A stretch of DNA of 64,000 bases from positions 372,001-436,000 of the forward strand of contig NZ_FO082820.1 of the NCBI RefSeq assembly GCF_000967425.1. The letters run 5' to 3'. Shown here in pieces: positions 45,840-57,374 of this stretch. The notes below the pieces were generated by a model. It was not told the DNA's origin, did not search any database, and saw only the letters and a program-made list of their open reading frames with translations. Made by a program: the position numbers and the translations under genes. The stretch's first letter is position 1, and every line of letters begins with the position of its first letter. The stretch is from Pseudorhizobium banfieldiae (GTDB taxonomy: Bacteria; Pseudomonadota; Alphaproteobacteria; Rhizobiales; Rhizobiaceae).

Positions 45840-46562
45840 TCAGAACTTGAAGGAGATACCGACATTCACTGCGTTGGTGAAGATCTCGGTCTTCAGGGAA
45901 TCGCCACTGTCGATATCGACGTCGACGAAGGAATAGTTGCCCTTGTACTCCACAAAGGCAGCCCAGCGGTCGGTAATGTCGTACTTGACGCCGGCCTGCG
46001 CCTGAAGCGTTGCACCGCCGAACTGGTACTCGGACGTGGTTCCGCTCGGACGTGTCACTTCGATATGCGGAACGTTAATGCCGACGCCGGCGCCCACGTA
46101 AGGGGTGAAACGGCTGCCCTCGATCGGGAAGCGATAGAGCGCGTTCACCGTCAGAAGGTTGATGCCATCGGTCATTTCGAAATGATCCCAGCCGGTCTCG
46201 GCCAGGGTTTCGTCATCCGCATAGACCTTCGCATGAGTGAAATCGAGCGAAATGCCGAGGTTGGAAAGCCGGCCGCCGTCGAACCAGTAGGTGCCGCGAA
46301 CGCCCCAGTAGATCGGCATAGAGAAGGAGTTTCCTTCCCAACCAGCGGTGAAGTCTGGCCCACCCGATACTTCTACGTCGCTATGCGGCGCGGTCTGGTA
46401 GCCACCATAGACTGAGAACTCGTAACCGCCGGTGCTTTCAAGCGCAACAGCAGCTTCCATGGGCGCTTCGACCGGCGCCATATCTGCTGCCTGCGCAGAG
46501 GAAAAAGCGACGAGCCCGACGATTGACGAGGACGCCAGGAAGAGGAACGTTGATTTGCGCAT
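45840..46562 (-). CDS. Outer-membrane beta-barrel protein, LpxQ (lipid A oxidase)-like
   Basis: A 240-residue protein from the ATG at 46562; an upstream frame to 46646 is not typical. A signal peptide (MRKSTFLFLASSSIVGLVAF then SSAQA) precedes an eight-strand-type barrel with alternating aromatic residues and a C-terminal phenylalanine (GISFKF) as outer-membrane signal. The early YGGYQTAPHSDVEVSG and GWEGNSF segments resemble proteins annotated as lipid A oxidase LpxQ in Rhizobium, which convert the lipid A glucosamine to 2-aminogluconate. That link is from memory; a general OmpA/Opa-like barrel is the alternative. Confidence 0.7.
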   Translation of the reverse strand: MRKSTFLFLASSSIVGLVAFSSAQAADMAPVEAPMEAAVALESTGGYEFSVYGGYQTAPHSDVEVSGGPDFTAGWEGNSFSMPIYWGVRGTYWFDGGRLSNLGISLDFTHAKVYADDETLAETGWDHFEMTDGINLLTVNALYRFPIEGSRFTPYVGAGVGINVPHIEVTRPSGTTSEYQFGGATLQAQAGVKYDITDRWAAFVEYKGNYSFVDVDIDSGDSLKTEIFTNAVNVGISFKF

Positions 46563-46710
46563 GGAGAGCCCGGAATGTTTCTTGCTTCGACTCAATCTTA
46601 GCGAGCAGAGGCGTTGCGGTCTGTGGTTTTTATGCACCACCTGCAATCATCTTGCCCAGTTATCGTGAATGAAGCGTAAAAGGTGCGGCTTCACCGCCTT
46701 CTGGGAGCAG

Positions 46711-47391
46711 CTAACCGCCGAACAGGGTCCGGAGGATGTCGATACCCCGGTCCTCGAACGCAACGTCGCCATGCTTGTTGCCAGGTCCGATGACGATCAC
46801 CTTTGTACCGACAGGCGCTCGTGAATAGAGGTGCTCGACGTCCTTATTCATCATCCGGATGCAGCCGGACGACAGGTTGAGCCCGATCGACCATGGCTGG
46901 TTGGTGCCGTGGATGCGGAAGATCGTGTCGCGGCCACCCTTGTAGAGATACATCGCGCGCGCGCCGAGGGGATTGTCCGGGCCGCCTTTCTGGACGGCGG
47001 GCAGGATATGTCCACGCGCCGCCTCGCGACGGCGCATTTCCGCCGGGGGCGTCCATGACGGCCACTCCGCCTTGCGGCCGATCTTCACCACCCCTGACCA
47101 GCCGAAGCCTTCGCGACCGACGCCGATGCCGTAGCGGGTCGCGCGGTTCTTGCCTTCCACGTAGTAGAGGAACTTGTTGTGGGTATCGACGATGATCGTG
47201 CCGGGTGCTTCATTGGTGGAGAAGCGGACCATCCGGCGCTTGTATTTCTCGGACACGGCCCGATTGCGCACCGAAGGTGCCACGTCGCTTGCCGTCGTCG
47301 CCGGTCGGGCTCCGGAGCTTTGAGCCGGAGCCTCGCTAGCCATCATCGCCGCCATCATGCTGGCGACGATCATCAGTGTCTTGGTTTTCAT
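46711..47391 (-). CDS. L,D-transpeptidase (YkuD), paralogue 1
   Basis: A 226-residue periplasmic enzyme from the ATG at 47391, with a signal peptide (KTKTLMIVASMMAAMMASEA). The YkuD domain begins APGTIIVDTHNKFLYYV and holds the catalytic IHGTNQPW and SSGCIRMMNKDV, with the nucleophile cysteine. It forms 3-3 peptidoglycan cross-links or attaches outer-membrane proteins; in Rhizobiales such enzymes serve polar growth. It is one of two tandem copies; 137 bp separate it from the next. Confidence 0.9.
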   Translation of the reverse strand: MKTKTLMIVASMMAAMMASEAPAQSSGARPATTASDVAPSVRNRAVSEKYKRRMVRFSTNEAPGTIIVDTHNKFLYYVEGKNRATRYGIGVGREGFGWSGVVKIGRKAEWPSWTPPAEMRRREAARGHILPAVQKGGPDNPLGARAMYLYKGGRDTIFRIHGTNQPWSIGLNLSSGCIRMMNKDVEHLYSRAPVGTKVIVIGPGNKHGDVAFEDRGIDILRTLFGG

Positions 47392-47527
47392 CTTACCCCT
47401 CTTGCCGCTCAGCGGTGAATGGAGAGCAAGATGTCCCTGCATATGACAAACGGCAAGCGGAGGACGCGAATCACGACGTGCCTCAGACGAGAAACCGGCC
47501 GCGCCGTGGCGGAGCGGCCACAATCCA

Positions 47528-48286
47528 TCACATCACGATAACCTTTGTCCCCACCTTAACCCGCTCGTAGAGATCGACCACGTCCTCATTTCGCATGCGG
47601 ATGCAGCCCGAGGAGACGGCGCTGCCGATGGTCCACGGGGCATTGGTCCCGTGAATTCGGTAGAGCGTCGAGCCGAGATACATGGCTCGCGCACCCAGCG
47701 GGTTTGCGGGACCGCCGTCCATGCTGGCCGGCAGGAAATGGCCTTTCGCAGCTTCGCGGGCGATCATCTCTTTCGGTGGAACCCAGCGCGGCCACTCCGC
47801 CTTCCGGGTGACCTTGTGGGTGCCGGCCCATTCGAAGCCTGGCTTGCCGACGCCAACGCCGTAGCGGCGAGCCTGCCCGTTGCCAGTGACGAGGTAGAGG
47901 AAGCGGTTGTTGGTGTCTATGACGATCGTGCCAGGAGCATGCTTCGTTTCATAAGCGACCGTCTGCGGCAGGAACTGCGGCTCGATCTGACTGCGGACGA
48001 CCTTGTTGGGCCGCATGCTGGCCGGCTGCACGATGCCTTGGCGGGTCGTCTGCGGGCGACGCTGGACTTCCCGCTGTGTTCTGGGCTGGAAAAGGCCACG
48101 CGGCTTTTCCGGACGCGTCGGATAGACCACCGGACGCACGTTGCCCCCACCGAGCTGCAGGATCCACGGTGCCGCGAGATCGGGACTGACGATCACCGGC
48201 GGTCGCTCGCGATAGCGATCATTCGCCTGCGCCATCGTCGCAAAGGCGGGAAGAAGGCCGAGGGCCAGCAGAAGCATCTTGTTCAT
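47528..48286 (-). CDS. L,D-transpeptidase (YkuD), paralogue 2
   Basis: A 252-residue periplasmic enzyme from the ATG at 48286, with a short signal peptide (LLLALGLLPAFATMAQA). A Pro/Arg-rich linker (about 30-110) precedes the YkuD domain, with GTIVIDTNNRFLYLV, IHGTNAPW and SSGCIRMRNEDV. It is closely related to the downstream paralogue in the catalytic domain but has the long linker that the other lacks. Divergent from tag. Confidence 0.9.
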   Translation of the reverse strand: MNKMLLLALGLLPAFATMAQANDRYRERPPVIVSPDLAAPWILQLGGGNVRPVVYPTRPEKPRGLFQPRTQREVQRRPQTTRQGIVQPASMRPNKVVRSQIEPQFLPQTVAYETKHAPGTIVIDTNNRFLYLVTGNGQARRYGVGVGKPGFEWAGTHKVTRKAEWPRWVPPKEMIAREAAKGHFLPASMDGGPANPLGARAMYLGSTLYRIHGTNAPWTIGSAVSSGCIRMRNEDVVDLYERVKVGTKVIVM

Positions 48287-48495
48287 CGTCGGATCCACTC
48301 GTTACACATGCACCGATAGGGCGGTCACCGCCCGCTTCGCAGTTCACGCTGCCAATGGAGAACGAGGGAAGTGTAAACGGGTGGCGATTCAAATACGGCT
48401 CTGGGCATAAACCTTTCGGCAGGGTTACCGGCTGGTTTGGGGACATGGTTGACCGAGGCTGAATCCAGCACGCGGCGCATTAACAGAGGGCGACA

Positions 48496-49125
48496 ATGGA
48501 AAAAACGGGCATCATCATCGGCGAAGACGGCCGTTCGCGGTGCTTCTGGCATGGAGGGCTCGATGACTATCGCCGCTACCATGACGAGGAGTGGGGGCGG
48601 CCGGTGACCGACGACTTCCGGTTGTTCGAAAAGATCTGCCTCGAAGGTTTTCAGTCGGGGTTGTCGTGGCTGACGATCCTGCGCAAGCGGGAGAACTTCC
48701 GGGCCGCCTTTGCCGGCTTCGATTTCGAGAAGGTGGCGTCGTTCGACCAGGACGACGTAGAGCGGTTGGTGGCCGATGCAGGGATCATCCGCCACCGTGG
48801 AAAGATCGTCTCGACCATCAATAACGCTCGCCGCGCGGTGGAACTGCGAGGCGAGTTCGGCTCGCTTGCGAAATTCTTCTGGAGCTTCGAGCCGTCACCG
48901 GCCGACCGTCCGGCCGTGATGGACCTTGCAACGCTGCGGGCGAACCCCACCACCGCGACTTCGATCCGGCTCTCCAAGGACCTGAAGAAGCGCGGCTGGA
49001 CCTTTGTCGGCCCGACAACCGTCTACGCCTTCATGCAGGCCATGGGGCTGGTCAATGACCATCTCACCGGCTGCTTCTGCCAGGCCGAGGTCGATCGGCT
49101 GCGGGCCGAGTTCATTCGCCCGTGA
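48496..49125 (+). CDS. tag: DNA-3-methyladenine glycosylase I
   Basis: A 209-residue repair enzyme with the Tag family features CFWHGGLDDYRRYHDEEWG at the start, LTILRKRENFRAAF in the first domain, and the late GPTTVYAFMQAMGLVNDH before the C-terminal zinc-binding cysteine (CFCQAE). It removes 3-methyladenine from DNA by base flipping. The gene end overlaps the convergent HAD gene end by 14 bp. Confidence 0.95.
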   Translation: MEKTGIIIGEDGRSRCFWHGGLDDYRRYHDEEWGRPVTDDFRLFEKICLEGFQSGLSWLTILRKRENFRAAFAGFDFEKVASFDQDDVERLVADAGIIRHRGKIVSTINNARRAVELRGEFGSLAKFFWSFEPSPADRPAVMDLATLRANPTTATSIRLSKDLKKRGWTFVGPTTVYAFMQAMGLVNDHLTGCFCQAEVDRLRAEFIRP

Positions 49126-49816
49126 TCTCCGCCAGGACATCCCGCAACTGCCCCAGATGCTCGATCTGCCGGAAGCGTGGTGCGTCGGTCGGTGGCTCGA
49201 CATGCTCCACCACCCAGGTCAGTTCGTGCGGTACGAAGACGCCGTAGCTGCCGGCGGCGATTGCCGGCACGATGTCGGACTTCAGCGAATTGCCAACCAT
49301 CATCGCGCGGTCCGGCCCATCGGCGACCTTTGAGAAGATCCGTCGGTAGGTGGTGGCGCTCTTGTCGCTGACGATCTCGATCGCGTCGAACAGCTCGCCA
49401 AGGCCGGATTGCGCCAGCTTGCGCTCCTGGTCGAACAGGTCGCCTTTCGTGATCAGCACGAGCAGGTACTCGCCGTTGAGAGCGCAAAGCGTCTCCTCCA
49501 CATGCGGCAGCGTCTCGACCGGGTGGCGCAGGAGGTTACGGCCAATATCAAGGATTTCGGCGATCGTCTTTGCGGGCACTCGACCATCTGTGATCTCTAT
49601 CGCCGTCTCGATCATCGAGAGGGTGAAGCCCTTGATGCCAAAGCCGTAATGCTCAAGGTTCCGCTTCTCCGCCTCCAGCAGCCGCTCGGAGACATGAGTT
49701 CCCTCGGCATAGTCGCCGAGCAGAGTGGCAAAATGCTCCGCGGTCAGGCGGTAGAACTGCTCGTTTTGCCAGAGCGTGTCGTCGGCATCGAAGCCGATGG
49801 CCGTGATGGGGCGCAT
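49112..49816 (-). CDS. HAD-superfamily hydrolase
   Basis: A 234-residue phosphatase-type protein from the ATG at 49816 (a frame to 49990 runs into a gene remnant). Motif I is GFDADDTLW, motif II is LVLITKGD, and motif III/IV include K in VSDKSA and MMVGNSLKSDIVPA. The cap domain is alpha-helical. Substrate unknown; no operon partners. Confidence 0.88.
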   Translation of the reverse strand: MRPITAIGFDADDTLWQNEQFYRLTAEHFATLLGDYAEGTHVSERLLEAEKRNLEHYGFGIKGFTLSMIETAIEITDGRVPAKTIAEILDIGRNLLRHPVETLPHVEETLCALNGEYLLVLITKGDLFDQERKLAQSGLGELFDAIEIVSDKSATTYRRIFSKVADGPDRAMMVGNSLKSDIVPAIAAGSYGVFVPHELTWVVEHVEPPTDAPRFRQIEHLGQLRDVLAEITGE

Positions 49817-49886
49817 GATCAATCCTCCAGCGTCCCATATGGACCGGAGAGGGGAGCCGGGCAAGGATTCTGCCCGGCTCCGCATG

Positions 49887-49975
49887 TTACTGTCCGCGTT
49901 CTTCCAGCCACTTGCGCATGTCGGCAATCTCGGCCTCGCTTTGGCGAGGACATCCCGTACGAGATCAAGCAGGAC
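49887..49975 (-). pseudogene. 3' remnant of a DUF305-like gene
   Basis: On the minus strand the end of a frame reads QSEAEIADMRKWLEERGQ before a TAA at 49889-49887, the usual end of DUF305 proteins. The preceding LVRDVLAKA is in another frame, so a 1-nt shift separates them, and no upstream domain or start is found. A perfect 11-bp hairpin (49853-49881, GGAGCCGGGCA arms) follows, probably its old terminator. Short and uncertain. Confidence 0.35.
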
Positions 49976-50044
49976 AAGAGTAGCAGGCACGCGATATGCT
50001 GTATGCTGCTCTGCTTACTTCTGAATTGCGGCATTGCAATCGTC

Positions 50045-50809
50045 CTACCGCAGGACCCGCCTGGCGATGACCTGATGGACAATCTGATAGTCTCTGCCTT
50101 GCTCCCCGAACGGCACGACGGGCCACGGCCAATGCTCCTCGGCATCCGGTGCAGGCACACCATGCATGAGGTCTCCTGACTTCAGCGTCTCGCCGGAGCG
50201 GCCGACGATCCTGTAGGCGACATCCGTCAGGAGAATCGTCGTGCAGGGCAGGGCCGTTAGATCGCGCAGATGTGCCTCGATGAGTTGCGGCACGACATCC
50301 GCCGGTGACACATCCTTGTTCTGTTCAAGGCGGCGCTCGGCTCCGACGCCGATCTGCGACAGAAGATTGGCCGAGATCACAAGGTCGAGATAGGGAACTT
50401 GCCGAAGGAAGGCGAGCGGCTCCGGCTGCTCCCCGCCCAGCGCATCGCTGAATCCCGAGAGGTCGCGATGGACGAGCCGCACATTGTCCAGACGCTTGGC
50501 TTTGAGCCACAGGCGCACGCTCGCCAGATGCACCAGATCAACCAGTACGACCGTGTCGAAGGTGCGGGCGACTGCTTCGATGGGCACGTCGCGCAAGAGC
50601 CCGGATCCTAGTACCACCACCGTCCGCCGCTGGCGCATCCGACCGATCGTGTCGGCAACGAACCGCCGGCAGTTTCCCTCATGCGCCGCCCACTCGTCCT
50701 TGCAGCGCGTGGCGCGCGACCAGAGGCTGACCGAGGAGCCAAGGAAAGGGCGAAATTCGCTTGGCGTGACCGGAGTGGTCGCGACGTATTGAAGAGCCTC
50801 GGCAATCAT
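50045..50809 (-). CDS. Methyltransferase-like hypothetical protein
   Basis: A 254-residue soluble protein. A Rossmann-like core is suggested by [19 protein letters not shown] and [20 protein letters not shown], followed by [15 protein letters not shown], the order of a class I SAM methyltransferase. The motif I glycines are present but the rest is divergent. Substrate unknown. It reads divergently from hisS with 125 bp between the starts. Confidence 0.65.
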   Translation of the reverse strand: MIAEALQYVATTPVTPSEFRPFLGSSVSLWSRATRCKDEWAAHEGNCRRFVADTIGRMRQRRTVVVLGSGLLRDVPIEAVARTFDTVVLVDLVHLASVRLWLKAKRLDNVRLVHRDLSGFSDALGGEQPEPLAFLRQVPYLDLVISANLLSQIGVGAERRLEQNKDVSPADVVPQLIEAHLRDLTALPCTTILLTDVAYRIVGRSGETLKSGDLMHGVPAPDAEEHWPWPVVPFGEQGRDYQIVHQVIARRVLR

Positions 50810-50934
50810 CAGGTCGCGTTAGCAAAATGTGGCAGGCTCCGCCAGCCGGCCGCCCTTGCCGCTCTCTTCTCCATCCTCTAAGAAACCGCTCACGAAATCC
50901 GGCCTTCCGGGCCGCCGGCAATGGACATCCGATC

Positions 50935-52500
50935 ATGAGCGACAAGCAGAAGAAACCCCAGAAGCTGAAGGCCCGCTTGCCGCGCGGCTTCGTCGATCGC
51001 TCGGCTGCCGATATCCATGCCACCAACGAGATGATCGCCAAGATCCGCGAGGTCTACGAGCGTTACGGCTTTGATCCTGTCGAGACGCCGCTCTTCGAAT
51101 ATACCGACGCGCTGGGGAAATTCCTGCCCGACGCCGACCGCCCGAACGAGGGCGTCTTCTCGCTCCAGGACGACGACGATCAGTGGATGAGCCTGCGCTA
51201 TGACCTGACGGCGCCGCTGGCCCGCCATGTGGCCGAAAACTTCAACGAGATCCAGCTGCCGTTTCGCACCTATCGCGCCGGCTATGTCTTCCGCAACGAG
51301 AAGCCCGGTCCCGGCCGTTTCCGCCAGTTCATGCAGTTCGATGCCGATACCGTCGGCGCACCCGGCGTGCAGGCGGATGCCGAGATGTGCATGATGATGG
51401 CCGACACGATGGAAGCGCTGGGCATCCAGCGCGGCGACTACGTGATCCGGGTCAACAACCGCAAGGTGCTCGATGGCGTCATGGAGGCGATCGGCCTCGG
51501 CGGTGAGGAGAATGCGGGGCGCCGGCTGACGGTGCTGCGGGCGATCGACAAGCTCGACAAGTTCGGCCCGGAAGGGGTGAGGTTGCTGCTCGGCGAAGGC
51601 CGCAAGGACGAGTCGGGTGACTTCACCAAGGGCGCAGGCTTAGGTGACGAGCAGATTGGAAAGGTCCTTCGGTTCTGTGATGCCGACAACTTTCAAACTA
51701 GCGACTTTGGGGGAGGTCTGCAGAAGGACCCAGTAAAGACCCTTACGTTTTTCAAGTCGCTGTTTGAAAACGCTGTTTATCAAGACGGGATTGAGGAGTT
51801 GCTGACCATCGCCCACTTGATCATAGCAAGTGGGTATGGTCCGCAACCGTATTTCAGTGGCCGGATACATATCGACCCGTCGGTCGTCCGTGGCCTCGAA
51901 TACTACACGGGCCCCGTCTTCGAAGCCGAGCTGACCTTCGACGTCACCAACGAGAAGGGCGAGAAGGTCGTCTTCGGCTCGGTCGGCGGCGGCGGGCGCT
52001 ATGACGGGCTCGTCTCACGCTTCATGGGCCAGCCGGTGCCGGCGACGGGTTTCTCCATCGGCGTCTCGCGGCTGATGACGGCGCTGAAGAACCTCGGCAA
52101 GCTCGGGCAGGATGACGTCCTCGGCCCGGTCCTCGTCACGGTCATGGACGGCGACGTCGAGAGCATGGGTCGCTACCAGCGGTTCACGCAGGAACTGCGC
52201 GCCGCCGGCATCCGCGCCGAGATGTACCAGGGCAACTGGAAGAAGTTCGGCAACCAGCTGAAATATGCCGATCGCCGCGGCTCGCCGATCGCCATCATCC
52301 AGGGCGGCGACGAGCGCGCTGAGAGTGTCGTGCAGATCAAGGACCTGATCGAGGGCAAGCGGTTGTCCGGCGAGATCGAGGACAACGCCGCCTGGCGTGA
52401 AGCCCGCGTGGCGCAGGAGACGGTTCCGGAAGCCGAACTCGTCGCCAAGGTGAAGGAGATCCTGGCAGCCCAGGCGGAAGACCGACGGCGGGCAGGCTGA
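50935..52500 (+). CDS. hisS: Histidyl-tRNA synthetase
   Basis: A 521-residue class II synthetase from the ATG at 50935 (a longer frame to 50827 is not supported). Motif 2 ([20 protein letters not shown]), the histidine-binding [12 protein letters not shown] and motif 3 (GFSIGVSRL) are intact. Residues 235-315 (51640-51880) are encoded by clearly AT-richer DNA (about 49% GC over 51661-51840 by hand count) with TTA and other codons rare in the flanks. The insertion region there ([14 protein letters not shown]) looks unlike the form I expect in rhizobia, suggesting a recombined segment. First gene of hisS-hisZ-hisG. Confidence 0.95.
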   Translation: MSDKQKKPQKLKARLPRGFVDRSAADIHATNEMIAKIREVYERYGFDPVETPLFEYTDALGKFLPDADRPNEGVFSLQDDDDQWMSLRYDLTAPLARHVAENFNEIQLPFRTYRAGYVFRNEKPGPGRFRQFMQFDADTVGAPGVQADAEMCMMMADTMEALGIQRGDYVIRVNNRKVLDGVMEAIGLGGEENAGRRLTVLRAIDKLDKFGPEGVRLLLGEGRKDESGDFTKGAGLGDEQIGKVLRFCDADNFQTSDFGGGLQKDPVKTLTFFKSLFENAVYQDGIEELLTIAHLIIASGYGPQPYFSGRIHIDPSVVRGLEYYTGPVFEAELTFDVTNEKGEKVVFGSVGGGGRYDGLVSRFMGQPVPATGFSIGVSRLMTALKNLGKLGQDDVLGPVLVTVMDGDVESMGRYQRFTQELRAAGIRAEMYQGNWKKFGNQLKYADRRGSPIAIIQGGDERAESVVQIKDLIEGKRLSGEIEDNAAWREARVAQETVPEAELVAKVKEILAAQAEDRRRAG

Positions 52501-52502
52501 CC

Positions 52503-53624
52503 ATGCCCGTGACCGACCTGCCGGACTTTGCCGGTGACCTGCTGGAGGAATTCGAGGCGCGCCGCACGGTGCGCGTCAATACGCCGGTCATCCAGCCTGC
52601 CGAGCCCTTCCTCGACATGGCGGGCGAAGACCTGCGCCGCCGCATCTTCCTGACGGAAAGCGAGACCGGTGCCAGCCTCTGCCTTCGGCCCGAATTCACC
52701 ATCCCCGTCTGCCTGCGCCACATCGAGACCGCGACCGGCACGCCGAGGCGCTATTCCTATCTCGGCGAAGTCTTCCGCCAGCGTCGTGAAGGCTCGCACG
52801 AATTCTACCAGGCCGGCATAGAGGATCTTGGAGAAGGCGACACCGCCGCCGCCGACGCCCGCGCGATCGGCGATGCGATGGGCATTCTTGGCCGGCTTCT
52901 TCCCGGACGTGCTCTTGCACTGACGCTCGGCGACCAGGCGGTTTTCGAAGCGGTGGTGAGGGCGCTTGGCCTGCCGCTCGGCTGGCAGAAGCGGCTGATC
53001 CATGCCTTCGGCGACATGGCGCATCTCGAGGCGCTTCTGGACCGACTCGCGAGACCCCAGCCGGTGGCGGGCCTTGAACCGCAGATAGCGGCGCTTCTCG
53101 CTTCGGGCGAAGAGGATGAACTGGTGGCGCGGATCGACCGCACCATGCAGGAGACGGGCTACTCCACCAATGCCAGCCGTCCGCCCATCGAGATCGCGCG
53201 GCGCCTGAAGGACAAGCTGGCGCTCGCCGAGACCAGGCTCGATGGGGGCGCATTGCTTCTCCTGCGGGAGTTCCTGACGCTCAGGCTGCCGCTCGCCGAT
53301 GCGTCCTCGGCGCTCGCGGGCTTTGCCGATGCAGCCGGGCTTGACCTCGACCCGGCGCTTGCCTGGTTCGACGCGCGGCTGGCCGCACTGACCGAAAGCG
53401 GGCTTGATCTCTCCGGCATGACCTATCGCGCCGCCTTCGGCCGTCCTCTGGACTATTACACCGGCTTGGTTTTCGAAGTGACCGAGACAGGGTCATCGGC
53501 CGTGCTTGCGGGTGGCGGCCGCTTTGACCGGTTGCTGACGTTACTGGGCGCTAAGGATCGCATTCCGGCGGTGGGCTTTGCGCTCTGGCTCGACCGCATC
53601 GAGCAGGCGAGGGACCAGGAATGA
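52503..53624 (+). CDS. hisZ: ATP phosphoribosyltransferase regulatory subunit HisZ
   Basis: A 373-residue HisS-like protein without aminoacylation function. It carries the paralogous [25 protein letters not shown] segment (here [15 protein letters not shown]) and [13 protein letters not shown], lacking the anticodon-binding domain. It partners the short HisG to catalyse the first step of histidine synthesis and gives histidine feedback. 2 bp after hisS; overlaps hisG by ATGA. Confidence 0.93.
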   Translation: MPVTDLPDFAGDLLEEFEARRTVRVNTPVIQPAEPFLDMAGEDLRRRIFLTESETGASLCLRPEFTIPVCLRHIETATGTPRRYSYLGEVFRQRREGSHEFYQAGIEDLGEGDTAAADARAIGDAMGILGRLLPGRALALTLGDQAVFEAVVRALGLPLGWQKRLIHAFGDMAHLEALLDRLARPQPVAGLEPQIAALLASGEEDELVARIDRTMQETGYSTNASRPPIEIARRLKDKLALAETRLDGGALLLLREFLTLRLPLADASSALAGFADAAGLDLDPALAWFDARLAALTESGLDLSGMTYRAAFGRPLDYYTGLVFEVTETGSSAVLAGGGRFDRLLTLLGAKDRIPAVGFALWLDRIEQARDQE

Positions 53625-54319
53625 CGATCACGATCGCACTGCCCTCCAAGGGGCGCATCAAGGACGATACGGCGGCCGTCTTCGATCGCGCCGGCCTCGC
53701 CATATCCGCCGTCGGCAATGATCGCTCCTATCGCGGTCGGATCGATAGCATGGAAGGCGTCGAGGTCGCCTATCTCTCCGCGTCGGAGATTGCGCGGGAA
53801 CTGGCGGCTGGCGCGGTCGATTTCGGTGTCACCGGCGAGGATCTCGTGCGCGAGGGGCTGGCCCAGGTCGATGCCAAGGTTGAATTCTGTGCTCGTCTAG
53901 GCTTCGGCCAGGCGGATGTCGTCGTCGCAGTGCCGGAGATCTGGCTGGATGTGGAGACGATGGAAGATCTGGGAGATGTCGCCGCCGACTTCCGTACCCG
54001 CCACGGTCGGCGTCTTGCGATCGCCACGAAATACTGGCGGCTGACGCAGCAGTTCTTTTCGCGCCAGCACGGTATCCAGCTCTACCGGATCGTCGAGAGC
54101 CTCGGGGCTACCGAGGGTGCGCCGGCAGCGGGACAGGCGGATATCATCGTCGACATTACCTCCACCGGCTCCACGCTCAAGGCAAACCACCTGAAGGTGC
54201 TGGGCGATGGCGTGATCCTGAAGAGCGAAGCCTGCCTAGTTCGTGCCCGGAAGCCGGAGCATGAGCGGGATCCGCGTATCGGCAGGATCATCCAGGCAGT
54301 GCAAGGGGCGGTTGTCTGA
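53621..54319 (+). CDS. hisG: ATP phosphoribosyltransferase, short form
   Basis: A 232-residue catalytic subunit; the short form lacks the C-terminal ACT-like regulatory domain and needs HisZ, which is encoded directly upstream. Family motifs are [20 protein letters not shown] at the start and the PRPP-binding [18 protein letters not shown]. It condenses ATP and PRPP in histidine biosynthesis. Confidence 0.95.
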   Translation: MTITIALPSKGRIKDDTAAVFDRAGLAISAVGNDRSYRGRIDSMEGVEVAYLSASEIARELAAGAVDFGVTGEDLVREGLAQVDAKVEFCARLGFGQADVVVAVPEIWLDVETMEDLGDVAADFRTRHGRRLAIATKYWRLTQQFFSRQHGIQLYRIVESLGATEGAPAAGQADIIVDITSTGSTLKANHLKVLGDGVILKSEACLVRARKPEHERDPRIGRIIQAVQGAVV

Positions 54320-54323
54320 GCGG

Positions 54324-54926
54324 ATGGCCGACGACGACAACATCATCGGTCTCTACGAGCGGCACGCGCAGGCTTTCGATCAGTTGCGCGGCAAGAACCT
54401 CTTCGAGAAGCCCTGGCTGGATCGCTTCGCCGCGCTTCTTCCGCCGAGCGGTACCATTCTGGATCTAGGCTGCGGCTCCGGAGAGCCGATCGCCGGCCAT
54501 TTCATCGCCCGCGGCTTTCGTCTGACCGGTGTCGACAGCTCCCCGTCACTGATCGAGCTGGCAAGACAGCGGTTTCCCGATCAGCAGTGGATCGTCCGCG
54601 ACATGCGCAGGCTGCCGCCCGGGCGGACCTTCAACGGCATCATCGCCTGGCACAGCTTCTTCCATCTCAGCCCGGCGGACCAGCGCGCCATGTTCCCGGT
54701 CTTCGCCTACCTCGCGGCACCCGGGGCAGCGCTGATGTTCACGGCCGGCCATTTTGAGGGCGTGGCGATGGGGGAGTTCGGCGGCGAGCCGCTCTATCAT
54801 GCGAGCCTGTCGCGGCAGGAGTATGGGGACCTGCTGGCGGCGCACGGTTTCAAACCCGTGGCGCAGATGGACCAGGATCCCGCCTGCGGTGGCGCCACCG
54901 TCTGGTTGGCGCAGCGCCACGCTTGA
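54324..54926 (+). CDS. Class I SAM-dependent methyltransferase
   Basis: A 200-residue protein from the ATG at 54324, 4 nt after hisG, so likely co-transcribed. Motif I is ILDLGCGSGEPIAGH and the acidic motif II is LTGVDSSPSLIELARQRFP, followed by FNGIIAWHSFFHLSPADQ. Substrate unknown; small-molecule type. A bidirectional terminator follows. Confidence 0.88.
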   Translation: MADDDNIIGLYERHAQAFDQLRGKNLFEKPWLDRFAALLPPSGTILDLGCGSGEPIAGHFIARGFRLTGVDSSPSLIELARQRFPDQQWIVRDMRRLPPGRTFNGIIAWHSFFHLSPADQRAMFPVFAYLAAPGAALMFTAGHFEGVAMGEFGGEPLYHASLSRQEYGDLLAAHGFKPVAQMDQDPACGGATVWLAQRHA

Positions 54927-54937
54927 TATCCACGAAA

Positions 54938-54969
54938 AACCCGCCGGTCCGCGTGGGATCCGGCGGGTT
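54938..54969. terminator. Bidirectional terminator between the methyltransferase and DoxX genes
   Basis: AACCCGCCGG and CCGGCGGGTT form a perfect 10-bp stem. The minus strand ends in a T-run from the GAAAAAC segment, so it mainly serves the doxX-type gene. Confidence 0.88.
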
Positions 54970-54994
54970 CGCCTTGGGCAGGGAATGTCGAAGG

Positions 54995-55450
54995 TTAGGC
55001 AGCGATTGCGACCGAACCACGGCGGCGGGCGTCGAGCGAGTAGGCGCCCGCGCCTAAAGCGGCAAGCGCCAGGAAGCCGCCTGCGATCGTCAGGTTCTTC
55101 ATCATCATCAGGCCGTTGAACATGGTCAGCAGGCCATTGGCCGCTTCCGGGAAGTCAGGCACGTTGATGGCGCCGGAGTGGAAGACGAGGCCCGTAAAGG
55201 CGGAGAAGAGTGCCAGCAGGATCGCCGAGATGCGGGTCTGGAAGCCGACCAGAACGAAGAGGCCGACGACCAGTTCGAAAACGCCTGCGAGATAGGCAAG
55301 CGCGGTCGCTGCCGGGAAACCTGCCCCGGCGATCATACCTGCGGTGCCTGCAGGATCGAGGAGCTTCGGATAGCCGGACAGGATGAACATTGCCGAAAGC
55401 AGGACGCGGGCGGCAAGCAGCAGAAGGTTGTTGGTCGAGGTGTTGGGCAT
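54995..55450 (-). CDS. DoxX family membrane protein
   Basis: A 151-residue protein with four membrane helices from the ATG at 55450 (a longer frame to 55597 is not supported). The DoxX pattern includes RVLLSAMFILSGYPKLLDP and ELVVGLFVLVGFQTRISAIL. Members occur in oxidative-stress and quinone-linked membrane complexes, but the exact role is unresolved. Monocistronic. Confidence 0.88.
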   Translation of the reverse strand: MPNTSTNNLLLLAARVLLSAMFILSGYPKLLDPAGTAGMIAGAGFPAATALAYLAGVFELVVGLFVLVGFQTRISAILLALFSAFTGLVFHSGAINVPDFPEAANGLLTMFNGLMMMKNLTIAGGFLALAALGAGAYSLDARRRGSVAIAA

Positions 55451-55607
55451 GGGATTTCTCCAGAACGAAAGATTGATGTTCAGTGGCATCGAATTCTGGA
55501 GCGGAATATGCCCGCCTTTCGCATCGTCCGAAAGGTGAACAATCGGAGACAGATTGTCTTCTAAAGTTGAACGGCGGACGAATCTTGCATCTTTCACCCC
55601 AACAGAA

Positions 55608-55631
55608 AAGGGCGGTCCGAAGACCGCCCTT
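55608..55631 (-). terminator. groEL terminator
   Basis: AAGGGCGGTC-CGAA-GACCGCCCTT, 10-bp stem, followed on the minus strand by TTTTC-like sequence, 43 bp after the groEL stop. Confidence 0.88.
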
Positions 55632-55673
55632 CCTGATTTGAACCGGATGGCTCAGATGTAGGACCCGAAGGTC

Positions 55674-57338
<1,665 letters not shown>

Positions 57339-57374
57339 TCAGCGTAATTTCGGGATGGGCGAGAGGCTGTAAGA

